DNA of 64,000 nucleotides, taken from positions 119,834,434 through 119,898,433 of the forward strand of contig CM066727.1 of NCBI GenBank assembly GCA_033961575.1, in the 5' to 3' direction. Origin of the DNA: Aselliscus stoliczkanus. Its lineage: Eukaryota > Chordata > Mammalia > Chiroptera > Hipposideridae. The notes under the pieces were generated by a model. The model made no database searches. It saw only the letters and a list, made by a program, of their open reading frames with translations, and was not told the DNA's origin. Made by a program: the position numbers and the translations under genes. The number at the start of each line of letters is the position of its first letter. Position 1 is the stretch's first letter. Below are positions 12,829 to 24,164 of the stretch, piece after piece.

Positions 12829-12945
12829 TGACTATATATACCTATATATTCAGTTATAGTTGATATTCAATATTATTGACTATATATACCTATATATTTA
12901 GTTATAGTTGACTATATATACCTATATATTTAGTTATATATTCAA
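12829..12945. repeat. AT-rich minisatellite in the 3' UTR of element A
   Basis: Three imperfect copies of a unit containing GACTATATATACCTATATAT followed by TTAGTTATAGTT. The unit is shared with the 3' UTR repeat structure of the element and has expanded locally. Confidence 0.75.
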
Positions 12946-13316
12946 CTCTTCAGGTGTATAGCACATAGGTCAGGCATCTACACAGTCTATGACATGATTC
13001 CCCCATAAAGTCCAGTGCCCACCTGGCACCTTAAGTGATCTTTATAACATGGTTGATTATAATCCACATACTGTATTAACTACAATTTGTATTTCTTAAT
13101 GTCTTCACCTTTTTCACCTTGTTCCCTATCCCACTCCCATCTATCACCCTGATAGATCTAGTACCTATTGACACCATACTTAGTTGTTACAATATTATTG
13201 ACTATATTACTTATGCTATAGCCTACATCCCATGACTACTGTATAACAACAAATTTGTACTTCTTAATCCCTTCCCCTTTCACACATCCTTAATCCCCCT
13301 CCCATCTTAAAGAAGT

Positions 13317-14146
13317 TCCTCTAAGATTCCTTGTGATACTGGTTTGGTGGTGATGAACTCCTTCAGCTTTTTCTTGTCTGGGAAGCTCCTTATCTCTCCT
13401 TCAGTTCTAAATGACAGTCTTGCTGGTAGAGCAATCTTGGTTGTATGTTATTGCTTTCCATCACTTGTAATATTTCCTGCCACTCCCTCCTTGCCTGCAA
13501 AGTTTCTGTTGTGATATTAGCTGACAGTCTTATGGGAGTTTCCTTGTAGGTAACTGCTTTTTTCTTGCTGCATTTAAGATCCTCTCTTTGCATTTAACCT
13601 TTGGCATTTTAATTATGATGTGTCTTGGTGTTGGCCTCTTTGGGTTTATCTTGTTTGGGGATCTCTGTCTATTTCCTTCACCAGGTTAGGGAAGTTTCCT
13701 GTCATTATTTCTTCAAATAGGTTTTCAATTCCTTGCTCTCTGTCTTCTCTTTCTGGAACCCCTATGATGTGAACATTGGTATGCTTGATATTGTCCTGGA
13801 AGCCCCTTAAATTCCCCTCAAGTTTTTGAATTCTTTTTTCTTTTTGCTGTTCTGGTTGGATGTTTTCTGCTACTGTATCTTCTACATCACTGGTTGGATC
13901 CTCTGCTTCATCTAATCTATTGTTGATTCTCTGTAATATATTCTTTATTTCCATTATTGTACCCTTTATTTCTGACTGGTTCTTTTTTATGGTTTTCATC
14001 TCTCTGTTGAAGTTTTCCCTGAGATTATTGGGCATTCTTATAACCAGTGTTTGGAACTCTGTGTCTAATATCTCTGTTTTGCTTAGTTCTTTTTCTGGAG
14101 CTTGGTTTTGTTCTTTTATTTGGGATATGTTTCTTTGTCTCCCCAT
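13317..14146 (-). pseudogene. L1 ORF1p-like RNA-binding chaperone, disrupted (element A)
   Basis: ORF1p trimerises through a coiled coil and coats L1 RNA as a nucleic-acid chaperone in the cytoplasmic ribonucleoprotein. The start codon is at 14144-14146 (MGRQRN, the usual L1 ORF1 N-terminus). The first 166 codons cover the coiled coil (roughly residues 15-105) and the RRM-like domain with IIGVPERED and the NLFEEIM-NFPNLVKEI block. The frame then hits a stop near 13646. The C-terminal domain continues in another frame from 13593 (ETPIRLSANI, QARREWQEIL, PRLLY), stops at 13390, and the ancestral stop is inferred at 13317-13319. At least two frame disruptions make it non-functional. It is more decayed than the homologue at 53672-54542. 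Confidence 0.85.
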
Positions 14147-16047
14147 TTTGGCTGCCTCTCTGTGTTTGTTTCTATGTATTAGGAAGACATAGGTAGGGCT
14201 GCTATGTCTTCCAGTCTTAGTAAAGTGGTCTTATATAGCAGGTGTGCTGTGGGGTTCAGTGGTGCAGTCTTTCTGCTCACAAGAGCCACACACTCCAGGT
14301 ATGTCCCTTGTGTGGGTTGTGTGTGCCCTCCTCTTGTAGTTGAGCCTTGGTTGATAATTGCACATCAGTGGGAGGGACTGACCTGTGGGCTCACTGGTTA
14401 TGAAGACTGGCCTTGACTACAGTCGAAGAGTTGTGCATGGGCTGACCCTAGGGAGCAGGATCTGCCTCAGCAGGACTCTGGAGTCTGCCCAATATGCCCC
14501 TTGGGTGTGTTGTACTTGGAGATAGCTGGGTGATGTTCCAGCTCATTTTGAAGCTGGCCTTGAAGGGGATCTGTTGAAGGTCTACTTCAGCCACAGCCCG
14601 TGCCCCACCCAGGGCCACCCAACGGGAGCCAGAAAAAAATCTGCAGATGGCTGCCGCCTGTGCTGTGCTTGGAAGTACCTTGAGAGGCCAAGCCATGAAC
14701 CAAGGCCAGCTGCCTCTAGTACCAGATTAGGACTCCTCAGCCAGAGGTACAGGACATGCTCAAGCCAGATACTGCTTGTCTGGATCCATGAACCTTTGAG
14801 AGACCCTAGGAAAGTGCAGCTTGAGCCAAGGCAGGCGGGCTGCATGAAAAAGCCACTGAAAGCGGCCTGGGTGTGCCTGAAAGTTGGGCGGGCCCAGGTC
14901 TCAATCGCCAGGGTGTGATGAACAAATGGCGGAGACTCAGATATGGCGGCTGCCTATGTTCAAACGCCGGAAAGAGGGAGGGCTCAACAAAGAAATGATG
15001 GCCTCTGCCAGGTCCCCAATCCAGGAGAAAGCCACCTCTCCAGGCCCCTCCTCAAGCCAGACAATACAATTGCCTTCCATTTGTCTCTGCTACCTCTCCA
15101 GCCACTGCCCCAGTGCTGGCGCTCAGAGCCAGTGATTCCTTTGCTGGATTAAGTCTGCACATGGTCCCTTTTTCTTTTTCTTTTCTTTTTTTTAAAGATT
15201 TTATTGGGGAATTGGGAGAGTGGAACAGACAAGTTGCTGTCCTTTTTGTTCTTCAGTCTAGTTGAGGAGGACATTGCTTCACTGGCCCATGTTAGTATTG
15301 TCATTGCGCTCTTCCGGGATGAGGCAGATCAGTCACCGCTCTGGATGGTCGCTCACCGCGGCTATTGGCAGCTCACCCTGGCTGCCAGCCACTCATGCTG
15401 GCTGCCGGCCGCTCACTGTAGCCTATGGCAGCCCACTGCAGCAGGGGCTGCAGCCTACACCATCGCCGGGGCTCGCACAGCCCAGCTCCAGGTGGAGCTG
15501 TTGTTAGCTGTAGAGGGCAGTGTCACTGGCCCTCATATGTGGGATCCTAACCGGAGCCGCTGACATCCCAAAACCAGCTCTTAACCAACGCACTACTCGG
15601 CCAGCCCTGCACGTGGTCCCTTTAAAAGAAGCGCTTGTGAATGCAGCGCTCTCAGTCTCACTCAGGCACAAACTGCACTGGTTTTCATAACCAGAAATTA
15701 TGGGGACTTCTCTCCTCAGCAATGGAACTCTGGGCTGGGGTGGGGCTGGACTCTCTCACTCCTCTAGGAGATGGGGGGGACCCCCACAGCCAAAATAGCC
15801 CTCTCATCTTTAATGGTTACACACAGGTGTGGGACCAGTCTGTTTCGTGTCTCTGACCTTCCTATCAGGAAGGTGGCTTCTGGAGGTGGCTTCTTTTGCA
15901 AGTCCTTAATCGAAAGGTTTCATTCAATTCAGCTTGACTTTAGGCAATTCTCAATAATGATTGTTGTGTAGATTAGTTGTAATTTTGATGTGGTTGTGAG
16001 AGAAAGTAAACACAGCTTTTACCTACTGCGCCATCTTGGTTGTTGTT
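14147..16047 (-). promoter_or_regulatory. L1-type 5' UTR / internal promoter region of element A
   Basis: About 1.46 kb of 5' UTR after removing the inserted SINE. The extreme 5' end carries a YY1-type AAGATGGCG motif (minus strand, 16029-16037), the position where L1 promoters bind YY1 to fix the transcription start. Several open frames on both strands here (for example at 14204-14416, 14574-14918 and 14884-15152) reflect higher GC content rather than genes. Activity today is unlikely given the SINE interruption. Confidence 0.6.
15172..15607 (-). mobile_element. Long SINE with GC-rich middle, copy 1, nested in element A
   Basis: On the minus strand: tRNA-like head (GGGCTGGCCGAGTAGTGCGT), the CATATGAGGGCCAGTGACAC block shared with the short form, a GC-rich middle of imperfect roughly 20-base units around AGCGGCCGGCAGCC, then an ACTAGACTGAAGAAC...AATTCCCCAATAAAATC tail module. 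Target duplication TGCACATGGTCCCTTT (15156-15171) against TGCACGTGGTCCCTTT (15608-15623), 15 of 16. It interrupts the L1-type 5' UTR and so is younger than element A. Confidence 0.9.
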
Positions 16048-16086
16048 GGTAAGGGGGCCTTCTGATTCAAGGTTAATAAAGAGTCA

Positions 16087-16211
16087 GTATGTGTATGCAT
16101 ATGTATATATACATCATATATCATATACACATATATACAATACATAAAATACATACATATAAAGTTTGATATGTGTATTATATTGTATACATATATATGT
16201 ATATATATACA
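16087..16211. repeat. ATAT/ACAT low-complexity tract
   Basis: Interrupted alternating TA/CA sequence. The 67-codon minus-strand open frame across it (repeated Tyr/Ile/His) is an artefact of the simple repeat. Confidence 0.8.
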
Positions 16212-16279
16212 ATTGAGAAATATCAAACTTGAAGTTAATGAAATATGTTTAACAGCATAAATATGCTCAATTAAATCCG

Positions 16280-16433
16280 CAGGATGTTGCAGAGATCTGA
16301 GTTCAAATCACAACTCTGACTCTTAACTGTTAACTACATGAACTTGGGAAAGTTAGTGAACCTCAGCAAGGTTCAATTTCCTTATTTGAAAGCTGGGATA
16401 AAGTGAAGGGATTAAGTATGAACTGATTATCAC
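16280..16433 (+). mobile_element. MIR SINE, 5' portion (split copy)
   Basis: GAGATCTGAGTTCAAATCAC, AACTCTGACTCTTAACTG, CTTGGGAAAGTTAGTGAACC and TTCCTTATTTGAAAGCTGGG follow the MIR order. The remainder resumes at about 16655, after an inserted L1 3' end. Confidence 0.7.
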
Positions 16434-16645
16434 AAAATAGTCACAAGGATGTGAAGTATAGCATAGGGAATATAGTCAATAACATTGTAATAACTGTGTA
16501 AGGTGTCAAGGGGGTACTAGATTTATCAGGGGGATCACTTCATAAGTTATGTAAATGTGTAACCATTATGCTGTACACCTGAAACCAATATAATATTGAA
16601 TGTCAACTGTAATTTAAAAAATAAATAAATAAATAAATAAATAGA
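16434..16645 (+). mobile_element. 5'-truncated L1/HAL1 3' UTR
   Basis: Contains GGGAATATAGTCAATAACAT, GGGGGTACTAGATTTATCAG, CTGTACACCTGAAACCAATA and an (AAAT)n tail at 16615-16642. The sequence is homologous to the 3' UTR of element A, in the opposite orientation. It is a severely 5'-truncated insertion into the surrounding MIR; no convincing target duplication could be seen. Confidence 0.8.
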
Positions 16646-16654
16646 AGGAAAAGA

Positions 16655-16765
16655 GGAAAAGTAGGATAATTGTGCCTAACCCAAAGGTTGTGACCAGATT
16701 AGAAAAGATACTGGGCATAAAGCATTTAAGACAATGCCTGGGTCATAGTGTTTGATTAGGGTAGT
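16655..16765 (+). mobile_element. MIR SINE, 3' portion (split copy)
   Basis: GGATAATTGTGCCTAACCC...GTTGTGACCAGATTAG...AGACAATGCCTGGGTCATAG completes the MIR that begins at 16280, with no overlap of consensus positions. Confidence 0.65.
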
Positions 16766-16769
16766 TTTT

Positions 16770-18960
16770 CTTTTTTTATTCCTTCTTTTTAATTGTATTT
16801 CTTCTTGCTTCAGGTTTAATTTCCTATTCTTTTTCTAGTTTCCTAAAGTGAAAGCTGAGATCGTTGATATATAAAATCTTTCTTCTTTTCTAATATAGCC
16901 ATTTAACATAAATTTCTTTTGTTTCTGTTGCATTCCACAAATTTTTTTTTTTAACATTTTTCCCGAGTTTTATTTTATTATTTTTTTGAGGGCAGTGTCA
17001 CTGGCCCTCACATGTGGGACCCAAACCGGGGCCGCTGGCTTCCCAAGCCAGTGCTTAACCACCGTGCCACTCGGCCGGCCCCACAAATTTTGATATATTG
17101 TGTTTTTATTTTCATTCAGATCAACATTTTCTAATATCTCTTGTGACTTCCTCTTTGATTCATGGGTCAATTTCCAAATATTTGGAGATTTTTGCATATA
17201 TATTTTGTTATTGAGTTTTACTTTAATTCTGTTATGGTCAGAGAACATACTTTGTATAATATTAATCCCTTTAAATTTATTGAGAGTTGTTTTATGGCTC
17301 ATAATAATGTCTATTTTGTTTAGTGCTTATGTGCCTTGAAAAGAACGTATATTCTGCTGTTGTTGGATGAAGTGTTCTATAATTGCTAATTAGGCTAAGT
17401 TAGCTGATAGGGTTGTTTTTGTCTTCTATACCCTCACTGATTTACTGTCTATTTTTGCTATCAATTACTGAGAATGAGGTGTCAAAATTTCCAATATAAT
17501 TATTGGAACCATGAAAAGTCAGGTATTACTATAGCCACTCCAGCTTTCCTTTGATTGGAATTCCCATGGTATATTTTTTGCCATCCTTTTATTTTTAATT
17601 ATTAAAATCTGTTTGCTAGGTCGTGTCTTTCAGGGATCACACAGTTGGCATTTAGTCTTTTTATCTAATCTAACAATATCTGTCGTTTAATTCAAGTGTC
17701 TATACCTTTCCAATTAATATAGTTATTGATATTGTTGGTTTTAAATCTTCCATATTGTTATTTGTTTTTTATTTATTTATCTTCTCTTAGTTTACTCATC
17801 CAGTTTTTTGTTTTTGTTTTTTTGATTTTAGACAAGTGTTTTTATTATTCTGTTTTATTTTCACTATTGGCTTATTAGCTGTAACTCTTTTTATATTTTA
17901 GAGGTTGCTATGGGGTTTTCAATACACATTTTTAACTTATCAGTTTACTTTCAAGTAATATTGTACCACTTCATGCATTATGTAAACACCTTACAACGTC
18001 ATGTATCATTTCTCCTTCCATCTTTGTGCTTTGTTGCCATATTGCTATACATTTCGTTTCTATTTATCACATAAAGTCCAGAATTCACTACTTTTTTTTT
18101 TTTTTTTGGGAACTTTGAAGAGTTGCCCATATTTTAAAAAGGTTGGAAATATGACAGAAAAAATTCTGTTCTATATTTATCCATATATCATTCATTTCTG
18201 GTGCTCTTTATTTCTTTATGTAGACCCAAATTTCCATCTGTTATTATTTTTCATTTGCCTAAAGAATTTCCTTTAATAGTTGTTGAAGTGAACGTTTGCT
18301 GCTAATGAATATTTTCCCCTTTTGTTTGTTTGAAAATCTTTATTTGGCTTAATTTTGAAAGGATATTTTTATTGTATGAAGAACTCTTGGTAGACAGATT
18401 TTTGTCTTTCAGTACTTTAACAATGTCTCGCTAATATCTTTTAGCTTAAATAGTTTCTGATGGGAAGTGTGCCTTCATCTTCACCTTTGTTCCTCTCTAA
18501 ATAATCTACTCCCCCACCCCAGGTTGCTTTTAAGATTTTGTCTTTATCACTGTGATATTTTTTCAATCTCACAATGATTTTTATTGGCTTCTTTTTTAAA
18601 AAAAAGTTTTTTCCCTGCTTGAGACTCATTGAACTTCTTGGATCTCTAAATTCATAATTTATAGTTCATCAACTTTTGCAATTGTTTAACCATTATTGTT
18701 TCAAATGTTCTGTTCCCCACTTCTCCTCCTGGAACTCCAATTTCATGTATGTAACATCAGTGATATTGTCCTGTATCTCACTGATTTTCTGTTTATTTAT
18801 TAAATCTTTTTTCTTCTCTGTGTTTATTTTGGATAATTTATTTTGCTCTATGTTTAAATTCACTGATATTTTCTTTTACAGCATCTAATGCTGGAAATCT
18901 TGTTAGTGTATTCATGGGTTTTGTTATATTTTCAAAATAATATTAGATTTCTTTTTTTTT
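16770..18960 (-). mobile_element. Ancient L1 fragment (ORF1 C-terminus to ORF2 endonuclease)
   Basis: The plus strand reads as the reverse complement of old mammalian L1. The endonuclease end motif is visible on the minus strand as IIQSMFSDHN (codons at about 17230-17260; the His of SDH is the catalytic residue of the APE-like nuclease). The block at 17660-17760 corresponds to the start of ORF2, and 18250-18900 to the ORF1 C-terminal and coiled-coil regions. Frames are broken throughout. It continues on both sides of a SINE at 16946-17080. It is much more diverged than the elements at 12.6 and 52.7 kb. Confidence 0.75.
16946..17080 (-). mobile_element. Short tRNA-derived SINE (head-only form), copy 3, nested in L1
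   Basis: Minus-strand body GGGCCGGCCGAGTGGCACGG to GACACTGCCCTC followed by an A-rich tail. Perfect 11-bp target duplication CCACAAATTTT at 16935-16945 and 17081-17091. Both copies derive from L1 sequence, so the SINE landed in the older L1. Confidence 0.92.
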
Positions 18961-20462
18961 TTTTCTGGCACAAGGTTACTTGTGAGTTACTTAAAAGCAG
19001 TTGGATCCTATCCTGCTAAGCTTTGTTAAGATAGGTCCAGATAAGTCTAGGGCTAATTTATCCCTCCTACTAAGATATAGTTCCTCTGAAGAGTCTATTT
19101 AATGTTCATTGAGTTATAAGGTATTTTCATTTTTGCTTTTAGGATAACAAACTAATCACAGCTCTATGTGAGCTCCAAGGGTTTTTCCACCTACCTATTT
19201 CTGGTATTTCTTTCCCCAGCCTCAGGTGGTTTCCTCTCCTGAATGTGCATATCAGAACTCAGCCAATGACTTTAGTGGACCATTTTGCAATTCTCTAGAA
19301 CCCTACCTCTCTCTGTGTGCCACTTGTTTTTCCCCTGCTACTCACCCCTCAAAATCCAGCCTTCTTGACTCTCTTAACTTCTGTCTCTGCAACTCATCAA
19401 ATAGGTGGGCTATATCTGGGTTCCCTGCTTCTTGTGCTACAGCTTGGAAATTTTCTACAATATGTCTTATACAGTCAATTAATCCCCAACACCCATCACT
19501 TATGCCTGCACATGGTAGGTGTTCAGAAAATATTTGTTAAATGAAAGCCAGAGCTTGGGGAATAAAAATATTCCATGACCAAATGAGTTTGAAAATGCTA
19601 TATACAATATCTCCTTATATAGATTCACAATACATGTTAACCTGTTAAAGATTTAGAAGACCTACAGTAAGAAAACCTATTCAGTTTTTGAGTAAACTGG
19701 ATTTTCCCCCAGTATCTTTGACCCTGGAACTCTTTTTTAGGAAATACTTATTAGTATGCTGCAGGACCACTGTCATAACCCAATGCATCTTTGATTCAGC
19801 AAAGCTGATCATAAAGACACAACTTTGAAAAGATGACTGTGACATTACATTGCATCCTTATTAAACGAAATCTGTACCACAAAAACATTATATGTATTCA
19901 AGATAAACTGATTTATCGTGAGAGATGAGTTTGGTAGGTTACAGTAGAAAGCAATTTTTATTTTGCTTCTGCCCATTCAAACCTGGCATTTTGACTATTT
20001 ACCCCCAACTGCCAACTGCCAGGTTCCACTAGCCAATAAAACTCTGGGCAGTTCTTCATTGACTTTTCTGATTACTAAGAGGTACTAAATGAAATAAATA
20101 CAATTTTTTTTCAAGGTAGTATAAAGCCTAATGCAGTAGAAAGTTTATTCCATTTAAACTTTAGCTCTGCCTTCTGTCACAGCTCTGTTATCACTTGGGT
20201 TGGAAATCCAGGAATAGGAAGAGGGTGCAGGTTGGTTTCCTAGGTTCTTCTCTCTGTATCTCCTCCCCTTTTCCTAGCTGTGATTTCTGGCTTCTCTAGA
20301 GATAGGGGAAAGTGGGCAAGCAAGGAGAAGGTTGAAAGGTTTAATAAACTTGACTAGTGCTATTATAATCTGTCACTGTGATTCTCTGTGTGTAGTGAAC
20401 ATTCCAGCAGACTTTTCCCCATGGGCAGTTTGGCGAGTTTTTTAATTATTATTATTGTTTAT
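18961..20462. other. Unannotated non-coding stretch
   Basis: No exon recognised. A TGCACATGGTAGGTGTTCAGAAAATATTTGTTAAATGA string at about 19506-19545 looks like the 3' end of an L2/MIR copy. The open frame at 19226-19540 (104 codons) ends in that repeat and is judged spurious. Confidence 0.45.
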
Positions 20463-20480
20463 TGTTTTTATTTTATTTTA

Positions 20481-20593
20481 TTATTTTATTTTTTTTTTGA
20501 GGGCAGTGTCACTGGCCCTCATATGTGGGACCTGAACCGAGACCGCTGGCTTCCCAAGCCTGCGCTTAACCACCTCTCCACTCGGCCAGCCCC
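20481..20593 (-). mobile_element. Short tRNA-derived SINE (head-only form), copy 4
   Basis: Minus-strand body GGGGCTGGCCGAGTGGAGAG to GACACTGCCCTC plus A-rich tail. Perfect 18-bp target duplication TGTTTTTATTTTATTTTA at 20463-20480 and 20594-20611. Confidence 0.9.
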
Positions 20594-20611
20594 TGTTTTT
20601 ATTTTATTTTA

Positions 20612-21495
20612 ATGATACCTCCCACTATTCAAGTGGTTCCACTGAACTGTTTCTTTTTTGTATTAAGGAAGAAACCCATCTCTCTGTGGGGGGCAGAGGG
20701 AGGATGAGAACACTTACTAAATTGGTAACACCATTCAAAGAAATCCTCAGTGCCAGTTTCTTTAAAGTCATTCTTGATCGATTAGAAGTTGCCTCTGTGA
20801 TAGCATGGGTAGAACCATTTCCATAACCTCTTGGTGGATCCCTTTATAGATAAGTTTTAGAATGGGGCTCCTTGGCACAAGCTCTGTTGGGCCTCTTCTG
20901 AAACACATAGACAGGAGTACATGCCCCCATTTAACTTCCTGTTGCACATGACTTAATATACTCAATCCAGACTAATATCTTTTATGAGAAATAGACCAAC
21001 AGGAACCAAAGCTGAAATACGAACTAGCCAGGGATATAACCAGTGAGACTTAATCATGTCTAGTTTTATGCACCAATTATTTACAGCCATTAGAACATGG
21101 ACAGAGATTGCATTTCACTTATAAAAGGCTCACTTTGCCCTACTGCCCAGTTCATGGACATCAGACAATAAATTAACCTCCCTTATAAACATGTAGCTAT
21201 GCTTAGGCTTGTACTTGTCCTTTGGCTTTTATTGTATTTGACCTTTACAACAATACCCTTGTTTGCCCAGCAATTTATTTTCACTCGTTCCTAATGAGCC
21301 CAAAGACATTAAGGCTGCTAGCAATGATGCTCAAGTTAAGAGCCCCAGTTTAGAAAAACAAAAAGCAGTCCATATTGCATGTCAATTTTGTGACCCATGT
21401 TCAGAGATTAGCTGTGCATTTTATCAAGTTAAAACTTACCCAACTTTCTGGAATTCTTAAACTTTTCCACAATCCCCTATTACTCCCTCTCAATC
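20612..21495. other. Unannotated non-coding stretch
   Basis: No recognisable repeat, exon or motif. Open frames up to 65 codons only. Confidence 0.4.
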
Positions 21496-21499
21496 CTGA

Positions 21500-21640
21500 T
21501 TGTGTGTGAGAGTCTCTTGGGAAGTGTTTAAAAAGTCCAATACTCAGACTGCAGCCCACTTTAATTAAATCAGAATCTTTGTGTTAGAACTCAGTATGGA
21601 TGTTTTTAAAACTCCCAGGTATTCTAATGGGCAGCCACAG
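21500..21640 (+). mobile_element. MER5-type hAT DNA element fossil
   Basis: AATACTCAGACTGCAGCCCAC, AAATCAGAATCTTTGTGTTAG, and TCCCAGGTATTCTAATGGGCAGCC match the MER5 order (a short non-autonomous hAT-Charlie family). Confidence 0.65.
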
Positions 21641-22938
21641 TTGCATGTCACCGCTAACACATTTTGCCTTATACTTACATGTAGCTTTTACCCATTCATA
21701 GAAGAGCACATCATTAAAACCTGTATGAAACCCCATCCCATCTCCAGGTCAAAAAGACATGGAAAGTGCACTGCCTAGACTATAATATCTTTAGCTTTGC
21801 TTGCTCAGTACCCCTTTAAAAGTTGATTAGGCTTCATCAGTTAAAAATCAAGAGTTCTAATGACAAAATTCTAATTATTTACTTTCTTTTCAAAATGCAG
21901 CTCTTCAGGCAACAGTGGCTATACTTCTCCCCATGACAGCTATCTGGATCTGGGTAGCAACAGACTGCTTTTGAGGGGCCTTGTGTTTCCCAGTGTGTCC
22001 ACAGCCTCGCCTACTGGTATTCCCCACCTGGGCCCCACTGGCAGAGTTCTGGATGCCTGTTAGTGTCCAAGGTTGAAGTCTTTCAAACCTGAGCCCCTTC
22101 CCTCCTGTTTGCAAATGCAGGCAACTCCAACTTCCTCCAAAGAGTTTTCTTTGATCTGAATGGCTCAAACAATCCCTTAACCCCTGGATTGTTTAAAAGG
22201 TTATTTGGTTTGTTTCTTCTGTTCACTGCCAACTCATTCTCCCCCCAGAATTTGTTCTGTTCTTTCATTTTGAGAAGCAAAACAAAGTGTGACTACACAT
22301 CTATTCTCTAAAGACCATAGCTCCTCAAGGCTGAGAGCCAGATGCTTGATTTGTTTTCCATCTAGAGCTGTACATATGGAGAAAGTCGTCAACACAAGGC
22401 CATTCTGCTTTTGACCTTCCTAGGGCTGAATGCACAGCTAGTCAACAGTAGAGCTGAAAATAGAACCCAGGACTTTCAAATCATTGTTCTGCTCACTGGG
22501 CTGTGCTTCCTCCCATAAGGACTTGGTTAAACTATGTCCTGTTTTGCAAAATCAGAAATCATAATATACGTATGAGAAATTGGACACAGAAGAAACACAA
22601 GCCCCTCCCTAGGGAAAGATGGCACTGTAGTATGAAAGGAGTGTGACATCATTACTAGTACTGCAGCTTGTAGGTTGGATGCCCTAAAAAATGTGTGTTG
22701 AATCATCAATTTTGTAATGTGCAGCATTTTGAACAAGGAGTTCCTGCTGAGTGCCAAGAATGTATTTTTTTGACAACCCATGGAAAGGAAATACAGATCA
22801 TTAGGAAGGTTTTTGTGAAAATGACAGGACCTGTATATAAAGATGGTCAGGGACCAAGAATCTGGGTGTGACTTTTCAGCATAGGGTAGGGAGTGTCGTG
22901 GGGAGGAACCAGAGTTTTGGTAACACTGATTTCAGCTC

Positions 22939-22940
<2 letters not shown>

Positions 22941-22979
<39 letters not shown>

Positions 22980-22992
22980 TGTGTGTGTGTCC
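22941..22992. repeat. (GT)n microsatellite
   Basis: About 26 GT units with one CT interruption near 22979. The two overlapping minus-strand frames ending in a His-Thr run are produced by this repeat. Confidence 0.97.
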
Positions 22993-23209
22993 AATGAACA
23001 GGGAGAAAGCAGTCCTGACCAGTAAGAGGGCTGGGAGTAATTGATACTCTCCCAAGCTCCCAGGAAGAGTTTAGAACTCTCTCTTCTGTGCCACCATTTT
23101 GCAAAGAGCTTAATTCTCTGCATTGGTTTTCAGTGAGTACCTTGAGGAAGTCACCGGTTCCCATTGCCATTGCCCCATGCCTAGCACGCAGTCTGTCCTG
23201 GGATGCAGC

Positions 23210-23455
23210 AGAACAGAATCTAGAACCAGACTTTCTGAATTTGAGTCCTGGCACTGTCATCTCCCAGCATTGCATGACTTTGGACAAATGGCTTCACTTC
23301 TCTGTGTCTCAATTTTCTCATTTGTGAAGCAGATTAGTATTAATAGTTCTTGCCTCAAACAGCTGTTATGAATATTAAATGAGCAACTACTTGTGATGTT
23401 CTTAGAATGGTACTTGATTTTAATAAGCATTCAGTAAGTGTTGGTTGTTAGAGCC
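23210..23455 (+). mobile_element. MIR SINE
   Basis: Near full-length: AACCAGACTTTCTGAATTTG, GAGTCCTGGCACTGTCATC, CAATTTTCTCATTTGTGAAG, then a CATTCAGTAAGTGTTGGTTG tail. Confidence 0.75.
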
Positions 23456-23499
23456 CATCAATACATAATTTATGAATAGATAGTCTAGCTAACAGTATA

Positions 23500-23690
23500 C
23501 GATATTTAGAATATGCCAGGTAACTTGATAAACAGTTTGCATAGATTACCCCATTTAATTCTAAAAATAGGTGCATGAAATATCTATTCATATTGTTCCA
23601 TATTACAGACAAGGCACTGAGGTTGAGAAACACTTAAATCTACAAAGGAAAGATTTGAAACTATGTGGTATGATACCACATCTTTCACCA
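23500..23690 (-). mobile_element. MIR SINE fragment
   Basis: CCCCATTTAATTCTAAAAATAGG...TATTACAGACAAGGCACTGAGGTTGAGAAAC is the reverse-complement MIR core. Confidence 0.6.
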
Positions 23691-24164
23691 CTTAGATATA
23701 TATTTTCTAAGATGAATACTAAGGTAAATGCTGCTTTATGTTATTATGAAGCTCAAATATAATCATTTATTGACATTTTGAAAGTAGTAAAAAATATACA
23801 TATATGAGATGATGGTGATGACTAATAAACACATGAGAAATCCTACTCATATGAGCCTTGTTTAGCATATCAAAAGGTTTTAAAAATAATAATTAGCCTG
23901 AAGAAACAAAGAACAAGTCAAATGAGTCATTTGACACACCAAAATGCAATTTGATATGCCAGTGTCACATACTCAAGATAACAACCATTGAACAAACTAA
24001 CAGAAGAGCTTGTTGAGAAATGAAACACCGTGATCTTTTGCTTGTTTCTTTATTAAAATGTACTTAGTTATGATATATTTTACTTATTTACGTTCTTTCT
24101 CTCTAAACAGTTTCCCCAGCTATGAGAAGAAATAATGAGGTGTTTTTCTCTTCTCAGAAGTTGT

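Larger units (their letters stand above)
12651..16047 (-). mobile_element. L1-derived element lacking ORF2 (HAL1-like), element A
   Basis: Read on the minus strand: a 5' end with the typical L1 CAAGATGGCGCAG start at about 16040, a GC-richer 5' UTR to 14147, a broken ORF1 (14146 to 13317), then directly a 3' UTR that ends in TATACCTAAAACTAATAAAA and an A-rich tail near 12651. No ORF2 sequence lies between the ORF1 stop and the 3' UTR. L1 derivatives with this layout are known as half-L1 (HAL1), including bat families. Possible diverged target duplication: GGAATGGGGCTTC (12641-12653) against GTAAGGGGGCCTTC (about 16049-16063). A SINE (15172-15607) sits in the 5' UTR. Movement required reverse transcriptase supplied by another L1. 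Confidence 0.8.

Noticed and set aside
13860..14192. 110-codon plus-strand Ser/Leu/Ile-rich frame
   Set aside because: It is the antisense shadow of the minus-strand L1 ORF1.
21905..22280. Overlapping 87- and 65-codon minus-strand frames preceded by an AG-like splice acceptor context on the plus strand
   Set aside because: No protein family recognised in either frame and no consistent donor; too weak for an exon call.
22932..23287. Frames ending in Thr-His repeats
   Set aside because: Translation of the (GT)n microsatellite joined to unrelated sequence.
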